A stretch of 58,057 bases of DNA, taken from NCBI RefSeq assembly GCF_009604385.1, contig NZ_WEGJ01000043.1:1-58057 (forward strand), written 5' to 3'. Of this stretch, positions 48,760-57,384 are shown piece after piece; within the stretch, counting starts at the first letter, position 1, and the number at the start of each line of letters is the position of its first letter. Source of the stretch: Streptomyces smaragdinus (GTDB lineage: Bacteria > Actinomycetota > Actinomycetes > Streptomycetales > Streptomycetaceae). Position numbers and translations under genes: made by a program. A model generated the notes under the pieces. It was not told the DNA's origin, made no database searches, and saw nothing but the letters and a program-made list of their open reading frames with translations.

Positions 48760-49910
48760 CGCGGCGCGAAGTGGTCGGGCGTCGCGGCGCGTTCGGACTG
48801 GGCGTACTGGCGGGCCTGTTCGATGATGTATTGGTTCACTTCCTCGCCGTTGATCCTTACGGGCGGCCCACCGCTGTAGTTCGGCAGATACTTCGGCGGG
48901 ACCTTGTCCATGGTCTCCTGCCCCAGTCCCCGGCCGTACACGTTGTTCACCAGGTCCGCCCGGTGGTCGGGGAGCTCGTTCTTCGGGTAGTACGCCTCGT
49001 GCGCGTCGGCCCATCGTTCGGCGCTCTCCGGGCCCAGCTCGTAGGTGAGGCGGGCCTGCCAGATGGAGTGGCGGTAGGCGTTCTGGTCGATGTTCGGGTT
49101 ACGGGCCTTCTCCGCCTGCGACTCGGCCAGCGCCCACTCGGAGACCTCCTTGTACGTCAGCGCCTCCCACGGGCGCTGCTTCAGCAGATCGCGCTCCGCC
49201 CAGTGGATGCCGCCGTAGTCCTCGTACTCGGCGTCCCGGCCGCGGGGGTGCTTGCCGTCGGGGCCCCATTCGAAGGGCCACTTCGTCTCCTTGCGGTACT
49301 TCTCGGAGAGCTCGATGCCCTGCAGCCGGATCTTCTCCCGCTGGACGGCGGTGCCCGCGTGGTCGCGGTCCTCGATCACGGGGGCGCTGCTGAAGCCGGT
49401 CTTCGCCAGGCTGACGAGGCCCTTGAGGGCTTCGGCGGCGGAGGTGTCGGATTCGGTGGCGCGCTTGAGGATTCCCTCGATCTGCGTGACCACGCCGTCG
49501 ACCTCGCCCTGGGACGGGGCGGGGGCGCTGCCGCCCGGGGAGCGGCCCTCGACGCGGAAGCCCCAGCCGCCGCAGAGGCCGATGACGTGGATGTCGCGCT
49601 GCCGGGCCGCCTCGACGGCGCCCTTCAGCTCCTGCTGGGCGGCGGTCAGCTCGCCGTGGGTGTCGCGCAGGATGTTGCGGATCGAGGTGGCCTCGGTGAC
49701 GGCCTGGCCGAATTCGCGGGCGGTTTTCGAGATGAACTCCCTGGTCACGGTGGCGTTGACGCCGGCCCAGGCAGCTTTTCGGGATTTTCCGTCGAGCTCG
49801 GTCTCGGCCTGCGTCTGCAGCTTCTCCAGTTTGCCGATCATCTGGGTCATCTCGGTGACGGCGGTGTTCAACGCGCCGAAGTTGGTGAAGGTCAGCGCCT
49901 CGTAATCCAT
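48756..49910 (-). CDS. Toxin-like protein: helical N-domain plus DUF6973-like C-domain
   Basis: 384 residues, no signal peptide. Residues 1-105 are predicted helical and charge-rich (NTAVTEMTQMIGKLEKLQTQ, TREFISKTAREFGQAVTEAT), like LXG/WXG-type secretion domains. A linker follows. Residues about 272-330 carry QNAYRHSIWQARLTYELG, WADAHEAYYP and DHRADLVNNVYGRGLG, a pattern I associate with DUF6973, a domain seen at the C-terminus of polymorphic toxins. Conserved His and Asp residues may be catalytic. It overlaps both neighbours (TGATG and ATGA). Function unproven; it could also be a wall-associated protein. Confidence 0.68.
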   Translation of the reverse strand: MDYEALTFTNFGALNTAVTEMTQMIGKLEKLQTQAETELDGKSRKAAWAGVNATVTREFISKTAREFGQAVTEATSIRNILRDTHGELTAAQQELKGAVEAARQRDIHVIGLCGGWGFRVEGRSPGGSAPAPSQGEVDGVVTQIEGILKRATESDTSAAEALKGLVSLAKTGFSSAPVIEDRDHAGTAVQREKIRLQGIELSEKYRKETKWPFEWGPDGKHPRGRDAEYEDYGGIHWAERDLLKQRPWEALTYKEVSEWALAESQAEKARNPNIDQNAYRHSIWQARLTYELGPESAERWADAHEAYYPKNELPDHRADLVNNVYGRGLGQETMDKVPPKYLPNYSGGPPVRINGEEVNQYIIEQARQYAQSERAATPDHFAPR

Positions 49911-50338
49911 CAGGCGTCCCCCTCGCGGAAGCCGTCGTCCAGGGTGTTGATGTTGCTGAACTGGGTGAAGAGGTAGAACTCGTCGCCCGCGTGGGCCTTC
50001 TGCGTGTAGTCCAGGTGGTTGGAGATGTGCGCGCAGGCGCCCTGGAGGCTGCGGACCTGCTCGGTCCAGCGTTCGGCCACCTGGTCGAGGGCGGCGCCGA
50101 GGGCGAAGTCGGTCTTCAGCGCGTACGAGGCTCCGTACAGGCCGGTCATGGCGTGGAGGCCGTCGTTGCCCAGGGACTGGTTCAGGCGGAAGGCGACGTC
50201 GCCGACGGCGGCGAGGTCCTTCTGGTTCACCTGGAGATCGCCCTGCGGCGTCGGCGGTCCGGGGCCCGGGTCGGGGACGCGGTCGAGGTGCATCGCCGCG
50301 TCTGCTTTGAGCTGTGCCCATTCGTCTTCGAAAGACAT
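49910..50338 (-). CDS. WXG100/ESX-like small helical protein, first gene of the toxin-like cassette
   Basis: 142 residues, predicted mostly helical with no signal peptide: LAAVGDVAFRLNQSLGNDGL, ALKTDFALGAALDQVAERWTE and RSLQGACAHISNHLDYTQKA. Size and helix pattern resemble WXG100-family or LXG-accessory proteins that pair with type VII substrates, though a clear WXG motif is absent (only a lone W in ERWTE). The ATG at 50338 has GGGGGA upstream. It is coupled to the toxin-like gene by TGATG. No ESX secretion genes lie in the window. Confidence 0.6.
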   Translation of the reverse strand: MSFEDEWAQLKADAAMHLDRVPDPGPGPPTPQGDLQVNQKDLAAVGDVAFRLNQSLGNDGLHAMTGLYGASYALKTDFALGAALDQVAERWTEQVRSLQGACAHISNHLDYTQKAHAGDEFYLFTQFSNINTLDDGFREGDA

Positions 50339-50402
50339 GATCCCCCAGAGCATTGCCTTCGTCGTCCACGTATAAAGGCGCAACTCGGGGCTCTTTGGTT
50401 CC

Positions 50403-50436
50403 GAGCGGTGCCGGGGCAGGTGGTCCGGCACCGCTC
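50403..50436 (-). terminator. Hairpin after the DUF2510 gene
   Basis: GAGCGGTGCCGG (50403-50414) pairs perfectly with CCGGCACCGCTC (50425-50436), a 12-bp stem. It lies just past the DUF2510 stop (50448) and before the start of the cassette at 50338, so the two should be separate transcripts. Confidence 0.75.
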
Positions 50437-50447
50437 GTTTTCGGGGG

Positions 50448-51404
50448 CTAGGCCGACTTGCCGGAGCCCATCAGGCGGGCGGCCTTGATGCCCTTGGTGA
50501 TCGTGTCCATTTCGGTGAGCTTCGGGGCCTTGTCGCTGATGTCGAAGCCGTAGCGGACGAGGATCATGGTCTTGCCGTCGGCGGGGGACGGGAAGGCCAG
50601 GGACTGGACGTAGCCGTCGTCGCCGGTCTTGGTGACGACCTGCCAGCGGATCAGGTAGCCGTCCTGGCCGGCGACCTTCACGGCCTCGGCCTTCAGCTCG
50701 TCGTGCGAGGTGATGCCGCCGTACGCCTGGGTGCCGTAGGACTCCTCGGCGTTCTTCTCGATGTCCGCCTCGGCCACCGCCTTCGCCGTGGTCGCCTTGA
50801 TCTCGAGGGCCTTCGCGGGGATGGAGTTCACGCCGCCGCGCAGGCAGGTCTGGTCGGGGGCCGTGGGGCACTTGTACTCGCCCGTGGAGATGCTGGCGCC
50901 CATGCCGGACTGGGACTTCCAGCCGTCGGGGACGGGGAGCTTGATGCCGCTGGCGAGGTCGGTGGCGAAGCCGTCTTCCATGCCCGGCATCTTCTGGCCG
51001 CGGGTGTCGGGGCCGGGCTGTTCGCCCCGCGGACCCTTTTCGCCGTTGCCTTTATTGTCCCTGTTGTCCTTGTTTCCGCCCGGTGCGCGGCGGTCGAAGG
51101 CGCTCGGACGGTGGCCGCCGCCGTCGTCGTCCGATGCCGCCACTACGCCGGCCGTGATGCCGCCGCCGACGACGAGCATCCCGAGGGCGCCGAGGACGAT
51201 GCCGGCGATGAAGGGGCGTGCCCGCAGCCAGCGCACCGGGTGCGGGCGCTCGCGCTTGGGCGGCGGGGGCGCGGCGAACGTCGCCGGGAGCGCGGCGCGG
51301 ACCTCGTCGGTCCACACCTCTCCGTCCCATCGCCGCTCACGCGGCGGATCGTCTGCGCTGCGCTGCGGGTCCGGGTACCACCCGGAGGGGCTCGTGTCGC
51401 TCAT
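50448..51404 (-). CDS. DUF2510 membrane protein with extracytoplasmic domain
   Basis: 318 residues. N-terminal DUF2510 (about 8-33; SGWYPDPQRS and RWDGEVWTDEV) is cytoplasmic. A single membrane helix at about 65-88 (FIAGIVLGALGMLVVGGGITAGVV) is followed by a Gly/Asn/Lys-rich linker and an extracytoplasmic domain (about 150-318) with a cysteine pair in YKCPTAPDQTCLRGG and the closing GKTMILVRYGFD. The function is unknown. It diverges from the response regulator gene, so both may answer to that system. The ATG at 51404 has no strong ribosome site. Confidence 0.75.
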   Translation of the reverse strand: MSDTSPSGWYPDPQRSADDPPRERRWDGEVWTDEVRAALPATFAAPPPPKRERPHPVRWLRARPFIAGIVLGALGMLVVGGGITAGVVAASDDDGGGHRPSAFDRRAPGGNKDNRDNKGNGEKGPRGEQPGPDTRGQKMPGMEDGFATDLASGIKLPVPDGWKSQSGMGASISTGEYKCPTAPDQTCLRGGVNSIPAKALEIKATTAKAVAEADIEKNAEESYGTQAYGGITSHDELKAEAVKVAGQDGYLIRWQVVTKTGDDGYVQSLAFPSPADGKTMILVRYGFDISDKAPKLTEMDTITKGIKAARLMGSGKSA

Positions 51405-51426
51405 GTGCGCACCCTAGACCGCTTTC

Positions 51427-51443
51427 CTGAGAAGCGGATGAGA
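51427..51443. promoter_or_regulatory. 11-bp-phased direct repeat upstream of the response regulator
   Basis: CTGAGA (51427-51432) and ATGAGA (51438-51443) are repeated with 11-bp periodicity, as expected for OmpR-family dimers. They lie in the divergent spacer between the DUF2510 and response regulator genes and resemble the repeats at 57385-57412, so autoregulation is possible. Confidence 0.4.
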
Positions 51444-51507
51444 GGGCTCGTTCGAATCCTGATGGGGATTGTCCGTACGCTGAGCCCCTGCGGGAAGGGG
51501 GGTCCGG

Positions 51508-52182
51508 ATGAGCGCACGCATCCTGGTGGCCGAGGACGACGCGATGCAGGCCCGGCTGATCCGGGTGTACCTGGAGCGTGAGGGCCACGAGGTGCAGGTC
51601 GTCGGGGACGGGCGGGCGGCGCTGGAGCGGGCCCGTACCGTACGGCCCGACCTGCTCGTGCTGGACGTGATGATGCCCGGCGTGGACGGCCTGGACGTGA
51701 CGCGGATCCTGCGGGCGGAGGCCGCCGACGTACGGATCCTGATGCTCACCGCGCGGACCACCGAGGAGGATCTGCTCCTGGGCCTCGATCTGGGCGCCGA
51801 CGACTATCTGACGAAGCCGTACAGCCCGCGCGAGCTGACCGCCCGCGTGCGGGTGCTGCTGCGGCGGGGCGCCGTCGCGGGGGCGGCCGTACCGGACGTG
51901 CTGCGGGTGGGGGCGCTGGAGATCGACACGGCGCGTTTCGAGGTACGGGCGGACGGGAAGCCGGTGGCGCTGACGGGGAAGGAGTTCGCGATCCTCACCG
52001 CGCTGGCCGAGGAGCCGGGGCGGGTCTTCACCCGGGCGCAGATCATCGACCGGGTCTTCGGCTACGACCGCAACGTGCTGGAGCGGACCGTGGACGCCCA
52101 TGTGATGAACCTGCGGCGCAAGCTCGGCGGCCCGGGGTACGTGGAGACGGTGTACGGGCGCGGCTACCGGATCGCCGGGTGA
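51508..52182 (+). CDS. OmpR/PhoB-type response regulator
   Basis: 224 residues. The receiver domain has phospho-acceptor D53 with D10/D11, T81 and K103 (LTKPYSP). The C-terminal winged-helix domain has LTGKEFAILTALAEEPG, RAQIIDRVFGYD and the terminal YVETVYGRGYRIAG. It is phosphorylated by the sensor kinase immediately downstream. The start ATG has GGGGGG upstream (GGAAGGGGGGTCCGG). The gene overlaps the kinase by GTGA. Confidence 0.93.
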   Translation: MSARILVAEDDAMQARLIRVYLEREGHEVQVVGDGRAALERARTVRPDLLVLDVMMPGVDGLDVTRILRAEAADVRILMLTARTTEEDLLLGLDLGADDYLTKPYSPRELTARVRVLLRRGAVAGAAVPDVLRVGALEIDTARFEVRADGKPVALTGKEFAILTALAEEPGRVFTRAQIIDRVFGYDRNVLERTVDAHVMNLRRKLGGPGYVETVYGRGYRIAG

Positions 52183-53870
52183 GCTTCCGGCTGCGGGCGC
52201 TCGCCCTGCTGACGCTCGTCGCCCTGGCCGCGACCGCCGCCACGGCCTGGCTCACCCTGCGCCAGGTGAACCGGCAGGTCCGGGACTCCGTCACCGCCGG
52301 GCGGCAGGAGACCGCGCGGATCACCGGGGAGCTGCGCGCGTACGGCTGGACCCACGGCACCTGGGCGGGCGTGTCCCCGGTGATCGCCGCGCTGGCCCGC
52401 GACACCGGGCAGCGGATCCGGGTGGCGACGCAGGACGGGGTGCTGCTGGCGGACTCCGACGCGCTCGCCGGACGGACACCGCGCGCGGTGAGTACGCAGC
52501 CGCCGCTCCTCGTCGACCCCCGGCCGACGCTCCGCCTCCCGGCGGGGATGCGCCCGCAGTCGAAGCCCAAGCTGACGTCCACCGCGCTGGTCGGCTACCG
52601 CGCCACCGCCACGTACGCCGCCTGCCTCACCGCGAACGGCGCCCGGGTGACGGCCGCCGAGGGCGACTTCGGCATGCCGGTGATCACCTCTGACGCGAAG
52701 ATCCCCGGCTGCGCCCGGACGCCGGACACCGGGACGGCCCGCATCCGGGCGGACCTCGACGTCCTCGGGCCCTGCGCCACCGGCCCCCGCCCCGACGACT
52801 GCCTCCAGCGGGCGTTCGACGACCTCGTCACCGGGACCGCCCCGCCCGGTCTGCAGATCACCCTCGGGGTCCGCGACGAGGCCCCACCCACCCTCGCCGC
52901 CGCTCCCACGGCCGCCGTCGCCGCCGGCGTGGCGCTGGCGGCGATCCTCGGCGCGCTGGGGCTCAGCCGCGCCGTGCTGCGCCCCGTACGGGCGCTGACG
53001 GCCGCCGCCCGGGACGTCGGGGAGGGGGATCTGGCGCGGCGCGTACCGGTGTCGGGGCGGGACGAGATCGCGGAGCTGGGGCGGGCGTTCAACCGGATGG
53101 CGGGGTCCGTGCAGTCCGCCGAGGAACGCCAGCGCCGGCTCACCGGCGACATCGCGCACGAGCTGCGGACGCCGCTGGCCAATCTGCGGGGGTATCTGGA
53201 GGCGCTGCGGGACGGGGTGCTGGAGCCGACGCCGGAGCTGCTGGACTCGCTGCACGGGGAGGCCGTGCAGCAGCAGCGCATCGTCGACGACCTGCAGGAC
53301 CTGGCGCTGGCGGAGGCGGGAGCGCTCACGTACCACCGGGCGGACGTACCGCTGGACGCGCTGCTGGAGGGCTGCCGGCGGGCGTACGCGGCGCAGGCGG
53401 CTGCCGCCGGGGTCGCGCTGGAGGTGTCCGCCGGGGAGCCGGTGCGGGTGCACGCCGACGCGGGGCGGCTGCGTCAGGTGGTCGGGAACCTGCTCACCAA
53501 CGCCCTGCGGCACACCGGCCCCGGGGGGACCGTGACGCTGCGGCTGACGCGGGACGGGGCGCGGGCCGTGGTGGAGGTGGCGGACACGGGGTCGGGGATC
53601 GCGGCGGAGGATCTGCCGTACGTGTTCGACCGGTTCTGGCGGGCGGACGCGGCGCGGGGGCGGGACACCGGGGGGAGCGGGCTGGGGTTGTCCATCGCGC
53701 GGCAGATCGTGGTGGACCACGGGGGGACGATCGGGGTGGGGAGCACGACGGGGACGGTGTTCACCGTCGCGCTCCCCGCGGTCACGGACTCGCCAGCGCC
53801 TCCGTCGGGGCCAGGCGGCCCGCCCGTACCGCCGGATACAGGCCCGCCGCCGCGCCGATCACCAGCGTGA
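52179..53870 (+). CDS. Sensor histidine kinase with large extracytoplasmic domain
   Basis: 563 residues. Two membrane helices (about 5-23 and 242-262) flank an extracytoplasmic sensor domain with four cysteines (C149, C178, C199, C208) that could form disulfides. HAMP (about 264-315), H327 in GDIAHELRTPLANL, and an HATPase_c with NLLTNALRHT, DTGSGI and GGSGLGLSIA follow. The GTG start overlaps the regulator stop. The last 89 bp overlap the convergent permease gene, which is unusual and could lead to antisense effects. The stimulus is unknown but may be a compound exported by the nearby pump. Confidence 0.9.
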   Translation: MSFRLRALALLTLVALAATAATAWLTLRQVNRQVRDSVTAGRQETARITGELRAYGWTHGTWAGVSPVIAALARDTGQRIRVATQDGVLLADSDALAGRTPRAVSTQPPLLVDPRPTLRLPAGMRPQSKPKLTSTALVGYRATATYAACLTANGARVTAAEGDFGMPVITSDAKIPGCARTPDTGTARIRADLDVLGPCATGPRPDDCLQRAFDDLVTGTAPPGLQITLGVRDEAPPTLAAAPTAAVAAGVALAAILGALGLSRAVLRPVRALTAAARDVGEGDLARRVPVSGRDEIAELGRAFNRMAGSVQSAEERQRRLTGDIAHELRTPLANLRGYLEALRDGVLEPTPELLDSLHGEAVQQQRIVDDLQDLALAEAGALTYHRADVPLDALLEGCRRAYAAQAAAAGVALEVSAGEPVRVHADAGRLRQVVGNLLTNALRHTGPGGTVTLRLTRDGARAVVEVADTGSGIAAEDLPYVFDRFWRADAARGRDTGGSGLGLSIARQIVVDHGGTIGVGSTTGTVFTVALPAVTDSPAPPSGPGGPPVPPDTGPPPRRSPA

Positions 53871-54972
53871 CGCCGCAGCCGGCCGCCGCCGCCCAGGGCG
53901 GGACGGCGGTCGGCCAGCCCCGTACCGTGGCGTACACGGCGGTGATCGCCGTGCCCAGGACCGTACCGGCGAGGCCGCCGAGCGCGGACAGGAGCAGGGA
54001 CTCGGCGACGAACTGGCCCCGGATCTGCCCGCTCGTCGCGCCGAGCGCCCGGCGCAGGCCGATCTCGGGGCGGCGTTCGAGGACGGAGATCACCATGGTG
54101 TTGCCCACCCCGACGCCGCCGACCAGCAGCGCGACCCCGCCGAGGCCCAGCAGCAGCCCCGTCAGCGCCGACTCGGCGGCCTCGCGGGCGGCGAGCGCGT
54201 CGGAGGGGCGGGAGACGACGACGCCGCTGGGGTGGGCGGGGTTGGCGGTGGCGGCGAGGACGGCGCGCACCTGGGGGACGCGGTCGTCGCGGGCGCGGAC
54301 GTAGACGGTGGAGGCGTGGCCGTCGTAGCGCAGGTACGTACCGGCCGCCTGCCGTCCGACGAGGGCGGAGGTGTCGAGCTCGGGGGCGAGGGCTACGGGG
54401 CGCAGGACGCCGACGAGGGAGAACCAGGTGCCGCCGAGCCACAGCCGCTGGCCGGGTTGGTGGACGTCGAGGCGCCGGGCCGCCGTCGCGCCGAGGACGA
54501 CGGCGGGGTACTCCTCGGTGGCGTCCGTGAGCCAGCGGCCGTCGGCCAGTTCGGCGCCGACGGCCGGGAGGAGGGTGGGGTCGGCGGCGGCTATCTGGAG
54601 GCTGCTGGTGCGGCCTTGGGGGATGTGCTCGTTGCGGTAGACGCGGGCGTCGTCGACTACCCCGATGGCGGCAACCCTTTCGACGGGGCCGACGCGGCGG
54701 ATCATTGGGATGGCTTCGTCCGGGAGGGCGGTCTGTTTTCCGCCGGCCTCCTGGCCGGGGGCGACGCGGAGGAGGTTGGTGCCGAGGCGGTCGAGGCGGC
54801 GGTCGATTTCGGCGCGGCCGGAGCCGGAGATGCCGACGACGGCGATCATGGCGGCCACGCCGATGGCGATGCCCAGGGCGGAGAGGAAGACCCGGAGGGG
54901 GCGGGTGCGTAGGCCCGTACTGCCGAGGCGGATCAGGTCGGCTGGGCTGAGGCGGGCGGGGCGGAGGTTCAT
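53782..54972 (-). CDS. MacB/FtsX-type ABC transporter permease
   Basis: 396 residues. A membrane helix near the N-terminus, a large periplasmic-type extracytoplasmic MacB core domain (AAIGVVDDARVYR, ADPTLLPAVGAELADGRW, AVVLGATAARRL) and a cluster of three C-terminal helices (about 268-285, 310-345, 360-384) with GGVALLVGGVGVGNTMVISV and RRPEIGLRRALGAT match the MacB/FtsX permease fold. It pairs with the ATPase gene (ATGA overlap). The 3' end overlaps the opposite-strand histidine kinase gene by 89 bp. Confidence 0.9.
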   Translation of the reverse strand: MNLRPARLSPADLIRLGSTGLRTRPLRVFLSALGIAIGVAAMIAVVGISGSGRAEIDRRLDRLGTNLLRVAPGQEAGGKQTALPDEAIPMIRRVGPVERVAAIGVVDDARVYRNEHIPQGRTSSLQIAAADPTLLPAVGAELADGRWLTDATEEYPAVVLGATAARRLDVHQPGQRLWLGGTWFSLVGVLRPVALAPELDTSALVGRQAAGTYLRYDGHASTVYVRARDDRVPQVRAVLAATANPAHPSGVVVSRPSDALAAREAAESALTGLLLGLGGVALLVGGVGVGNTMVISVLERRPEIGLRRALGATSGQIRGQFVAESLLLSALGGLAGTVLGTAITAVYATVRGWPTAVPPWAAAAGCGVTLVIGAAAGLYPAVRAGRLAPTEALASP

Positions 54973-55640
54973 GGTGTGGCTCCCGCGACGATCCGGCCGT
55001 CGTGGAGTTCGACGCGGCGGTTGAAGGTATGGGCCAGGTCGCGGTCGTGGGTGATGACGACGACGGTGGTGCCGCCGGCGTGGAGTTCGTGGAGGAGCTG
55101 GAGGACGGCGGCTCCGGAGGCTGAGTCGAGGTTGCCGGTGGGCTCGTCGGCGAGGAGGAGTACGGGTTCGCCTACGACGGCGCGGGCGACGGCGGCGCGT
55201 TGGCGTTCGCCGCCGGAGAGCTGGTGGGGGAGGTGGTCGAGGCGGTGGGCGAGGCCGACGCGGGTGAGGGCGTGCTCGGCGCGGCGGCGGCGTTCGCGGA
55301 GGGGGATGCCGGCGTAGAGGAGGCCGTCGGCGACGGTGTCGAGGAGGGGGACGCCGACGGCGAGGTGGAACTGCTGGAAGACGAAGCCGATGTGCTGGGC
55401 GCGGAGCGCCGATATCTGGCGGTCGGTGAGCTTGTCGACGCGGTGTCCGGCGACGGTGACGCGGCCGGTGGTGGGGCGGTCGAGGGTGCCCATGAGGTGG
55501 AGGAGGGTGGACTTGCCGGAGCCGGAGTGGCCTACGACGCAGACGAGTTCGCCGTGGCCGATGGTGAGGTCGGCGTGGTCGAGGGCGGTGACGCCGCCGG
55601 GGTGGGTCTTGGTGACGTCTTCGAGGCGGACGACGGTCAC
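54969..55640 (-). CDS. ABC transporter ATPase (MacB/LolD-like)
   Basis: 223 residues. Walker A GHSGSGKST (37-45), LSGGERQRAAVARA signature, LLLADEPTGNLDS Walker B and D-loop, and switch His in VVVITHDRDLA. The Q-loop is in FVFQQFHLAVG. The GTG at 55640 overlaps the adaptor stop (GTGA). It would energise the MacB-type permease. Confidence 0.92.
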   Translation of the reverse strand: MTVVRLEDVTKTHPGGVTALDHADLTIGHGELVCVVGHSGSGKSTLLHLMGTLDRPTTGRVTVAGHRVDKLTDRQISALRAQHIGFVFQQFHLAVGVPLLDTVADGLLYAGIPLRERRRRAEHALTRVGLAHRLDHLPHQLSGGERQRAAVARAVVGEPVLLLADEPTGNLDSASGAAVLQLLHELHAGGTTVVVITHDRDLAHTFNRRVELHDGRIVAGATP

Positions 55641-56749
55641 TCGGGGATCCTCACCTTCAGGCCCTCGTGGATGCCGGGGCCGCTGACCTCGACTTTTCCG
55701 TCGGCGAAGAGGCCGGTGGTCGCTTTGACGAAGCTTTCGCCGTCGGCGAGCTCGAGGCCGTGGCCGCCTTCGGCGAGGGCCACGAGGGCGGCTACGGGGA
55801 CGGTGAGGACGTGCTCGCGCTGCTTGAGGGTGTACTGGACGGTGACGGGGCCTTCGTCTATGCGGCCGAGGTCTGCCTTGTCGTCGAAGGTCACGGTGAC
55901 GGAGATTTCGGGGTCGGTCTTCTCCTCGCCTTCGGGTGGGGCGGCGGCTTCCTTTCCTACGGTGCCGATGGTGCCGGTCGCTTTCTTGCCGTCGGGCAGT
56001 TGTACGTCGACGTGGGTGCCGCGGTGGGCCCAGGCGAGGTCGGCGGGCGGGGCCTGGATCGTGACCATGCGGCGGGTGCTGGTGTAGCCGAGGGGGCTGC
56101 CCTCGGCGGGGGCACCGGGGCGGGCGGTGGCGGTGGCTGTGCGGATGGATGTGGGGGTGTAGAGGATGTCGCCTGCTTTGACGGTGCCGGTTTCGGGGAG
56201 GGCGAGGTCGTGCTGCCACTGCTTGACGGCGTGGGCTGTGAGGTCGGAGTAGGTGTCGTCGACGGTGAAGCCGGTGTAGCCGAGGGCGGCCAGGTTCGTC
56301 TCGAACTGCTTGACGTCCATGCCTTTGAGCTCCGCGGGGGGTGCGGGGGTTGGGTCGGGGGCCTCGTCGGGGGCTTCTTCGGGTGCCGCTTCGGGTACGG
56401 CCAGGTCGCGGTAGACGGGGAGCGCCCCGTAGAGCAGCACGACCGGGCGGTCGTCGACGCGGAGTACGGCTTCGCCGCGCTCGACCGTGGTGCCGGGGGC
56501 GGGGAGCCAGGTGATGGTGCCCTGGGCCTTGACGAGGAAGGGGACATCGGGGCCGTAGCCCAGCTCGCCGTCGAGGACGGCCTTCTCGGTCAGGGTGCCT
56601 CTGGTGACGGTGACCGTGGCGCCGGTGCGGGGCTGTTGCTTCGCGCCCTCGCCGTCATCGCCGCCGAGGCCCATCGCGCCGATGCCGCTGATCGCGGCTA
56701 CGAGGAGGATTCCGGCGCCTACGAGGAGGGGGGTCTTTCGCTTCGCCAT
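55637..56749 (-). CDS. Efflux adaptor with peptidoglycan-binding-like insert
   Basis: 370 residues. A membrane anchor (about 8-29, LLVGAGILLVAAISGIGAMGL) is followed by a HlyD/MacA-like part (VTVTRGTLTEKAVLDGELGYG, GTITWLPAPGTTVERGEAVLRVDD), a proline/acidic loop, and a PG_binding_1-like helical bundle (about 142-183; MDVKQFETNLAALGYTGFTVDD, LTAHAVKQWQHDLALPETG). Similar adaptors with this insert occur in actinobacterial MacAB-type pumps. It is anchored outside the membrane and should link the permease to the cell wall. It overlaps the ATPase gene by GTGA. Confidence 0.87.
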   Translation of the reverse strand: MAKRKTPLLVGAGILLVAAISGIGAMGLGGDDGEGAKQQPRTGATVTVTRGTLTEKAVLDGELGYGPDVPFLVKAQGTITWLPAPGTTVERGEAVLRVDDRPVVLLYGALPVYRDLAVPEAAPEEAPDEAPDPTPAPPAELKGMDVKQFETNLAALGYTGFTVDDTYSDLTAHAVKQWQHDLALPETGTVKAGDILYTPTSIRTATATARPGAPAEGSPLGYTSTRRMVTIQAPPADLAWAHRGTHVDVQLPDGKKATGTIGTVGKEAAAPPEGEEKTDPEISVTVTFDDKADLGRIDEGPVTVQYTLKQREHVLTVPVAALVALAEGGHGLELADGESFVKATTGLFADGKVEVSGPGIHEGLKVRIPE

Positions 56750-56753
56750 CGGT

Positions 56754-57320
56754 TCAGCCCTTGGGGACGATCGTGGAGGTGTCGAGGCCGTAGACCTCCT
56801 TGTCGCAGGTACGGGACGCGCGTTTGCCGCTGCTGGAGGAGGAGTCCCAGTTCTCCTCGAGGAAGCGGCCGTCCTCGCCGATGTCGGGGAAATCGGGGGC
56901 GCCGTTGCCCTGCATGCAGGCGGCGTAGCGGCGGTTCCGGTCCTTCTCCTCGGCGGTGAGGTCCGGCTGATTCGCCTTCTCTACGCTCTCGGGGAGGGCG
57001 GGCTGCTTGTCGGCGCACTTCTCCTGCGCGGTGCGGTACTTGGGGTCGCCCTTCCACTCCTTCGCCGGGATGTCGATCTCGACCTGCCCCTTGGCGTCGG
57101 GGTCGGGGAGGTCCACGCCGGCTTCGCGCATGCAGGTGACCCAGGTCTGCTTGCCTGCTATGTATTCGGCGAGCTCGGTCTTCGCCTCGCCCTGGCCGGA
57201 CGGCTTCGCACTGCTGACGGCGGCGACCTCGTCGCCTCCGTCTTCCGCGCTGCCGCCGCATCCGGTCATCGCCAGCATCGTGAGGGCCGCCAGGGCGGTC
57301 CATCGCCGTACGTGGGTCAA
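56754..57320 (-). CDS. Lipoprotein of the efflux operon
   Basis: 188 residues. Signal peptide TALAALTMLAMTGC ends in a lipobox, so the mature part is lipid-anchored. Mature cysteines in TWVTCMREAGVDLPDP, KCADKQPALPES, YAACMQGNGAPDFPDI and RTCDKEVYG are in two C-x(...)-C pairs with PDP or PDI motifs, typical of a Streptomyces lipoprotein family that accompanies this adaptor. It is the first gene of the operon and ends 4 bp before the adaptor ATG. The function is unknown; substrate capture is a guess. Confidence 0.82.
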   Translation of the reverse strand: MTHVRRWTALAALTMLAMTGCGGSAEDGGDEVAAVSSAKPSGQGEAKTELAEYIAGKQTWVTCMREAGVDLPDPDAKGQVEIDIPAKEWKGDPKYRTAQEKCADKQPALPESVEKANQPDLTAEEKDRNRRYAACMQGNGAPDFPDIGEDGRFLEENWDSSSSSGKRASRTCDKEVYGLDTSTIVPKG

Positions 57321-57384
57321 CTTCGGCTCCTTGCCTCGGCCTTCGGCCCTTGGGGGGATCGGGGGCGAAGGTATTCGCGGGGCG

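Noticed and set aside
51450..51459. GTTCGAATCC, which looks like a tRNA T-loop
   Set aside because: The flanking bases (GCTCG and TGATG) do not pair as a T-stem, and no acceptor or anticodon stem fits around it. It lies in a promoter region instead.
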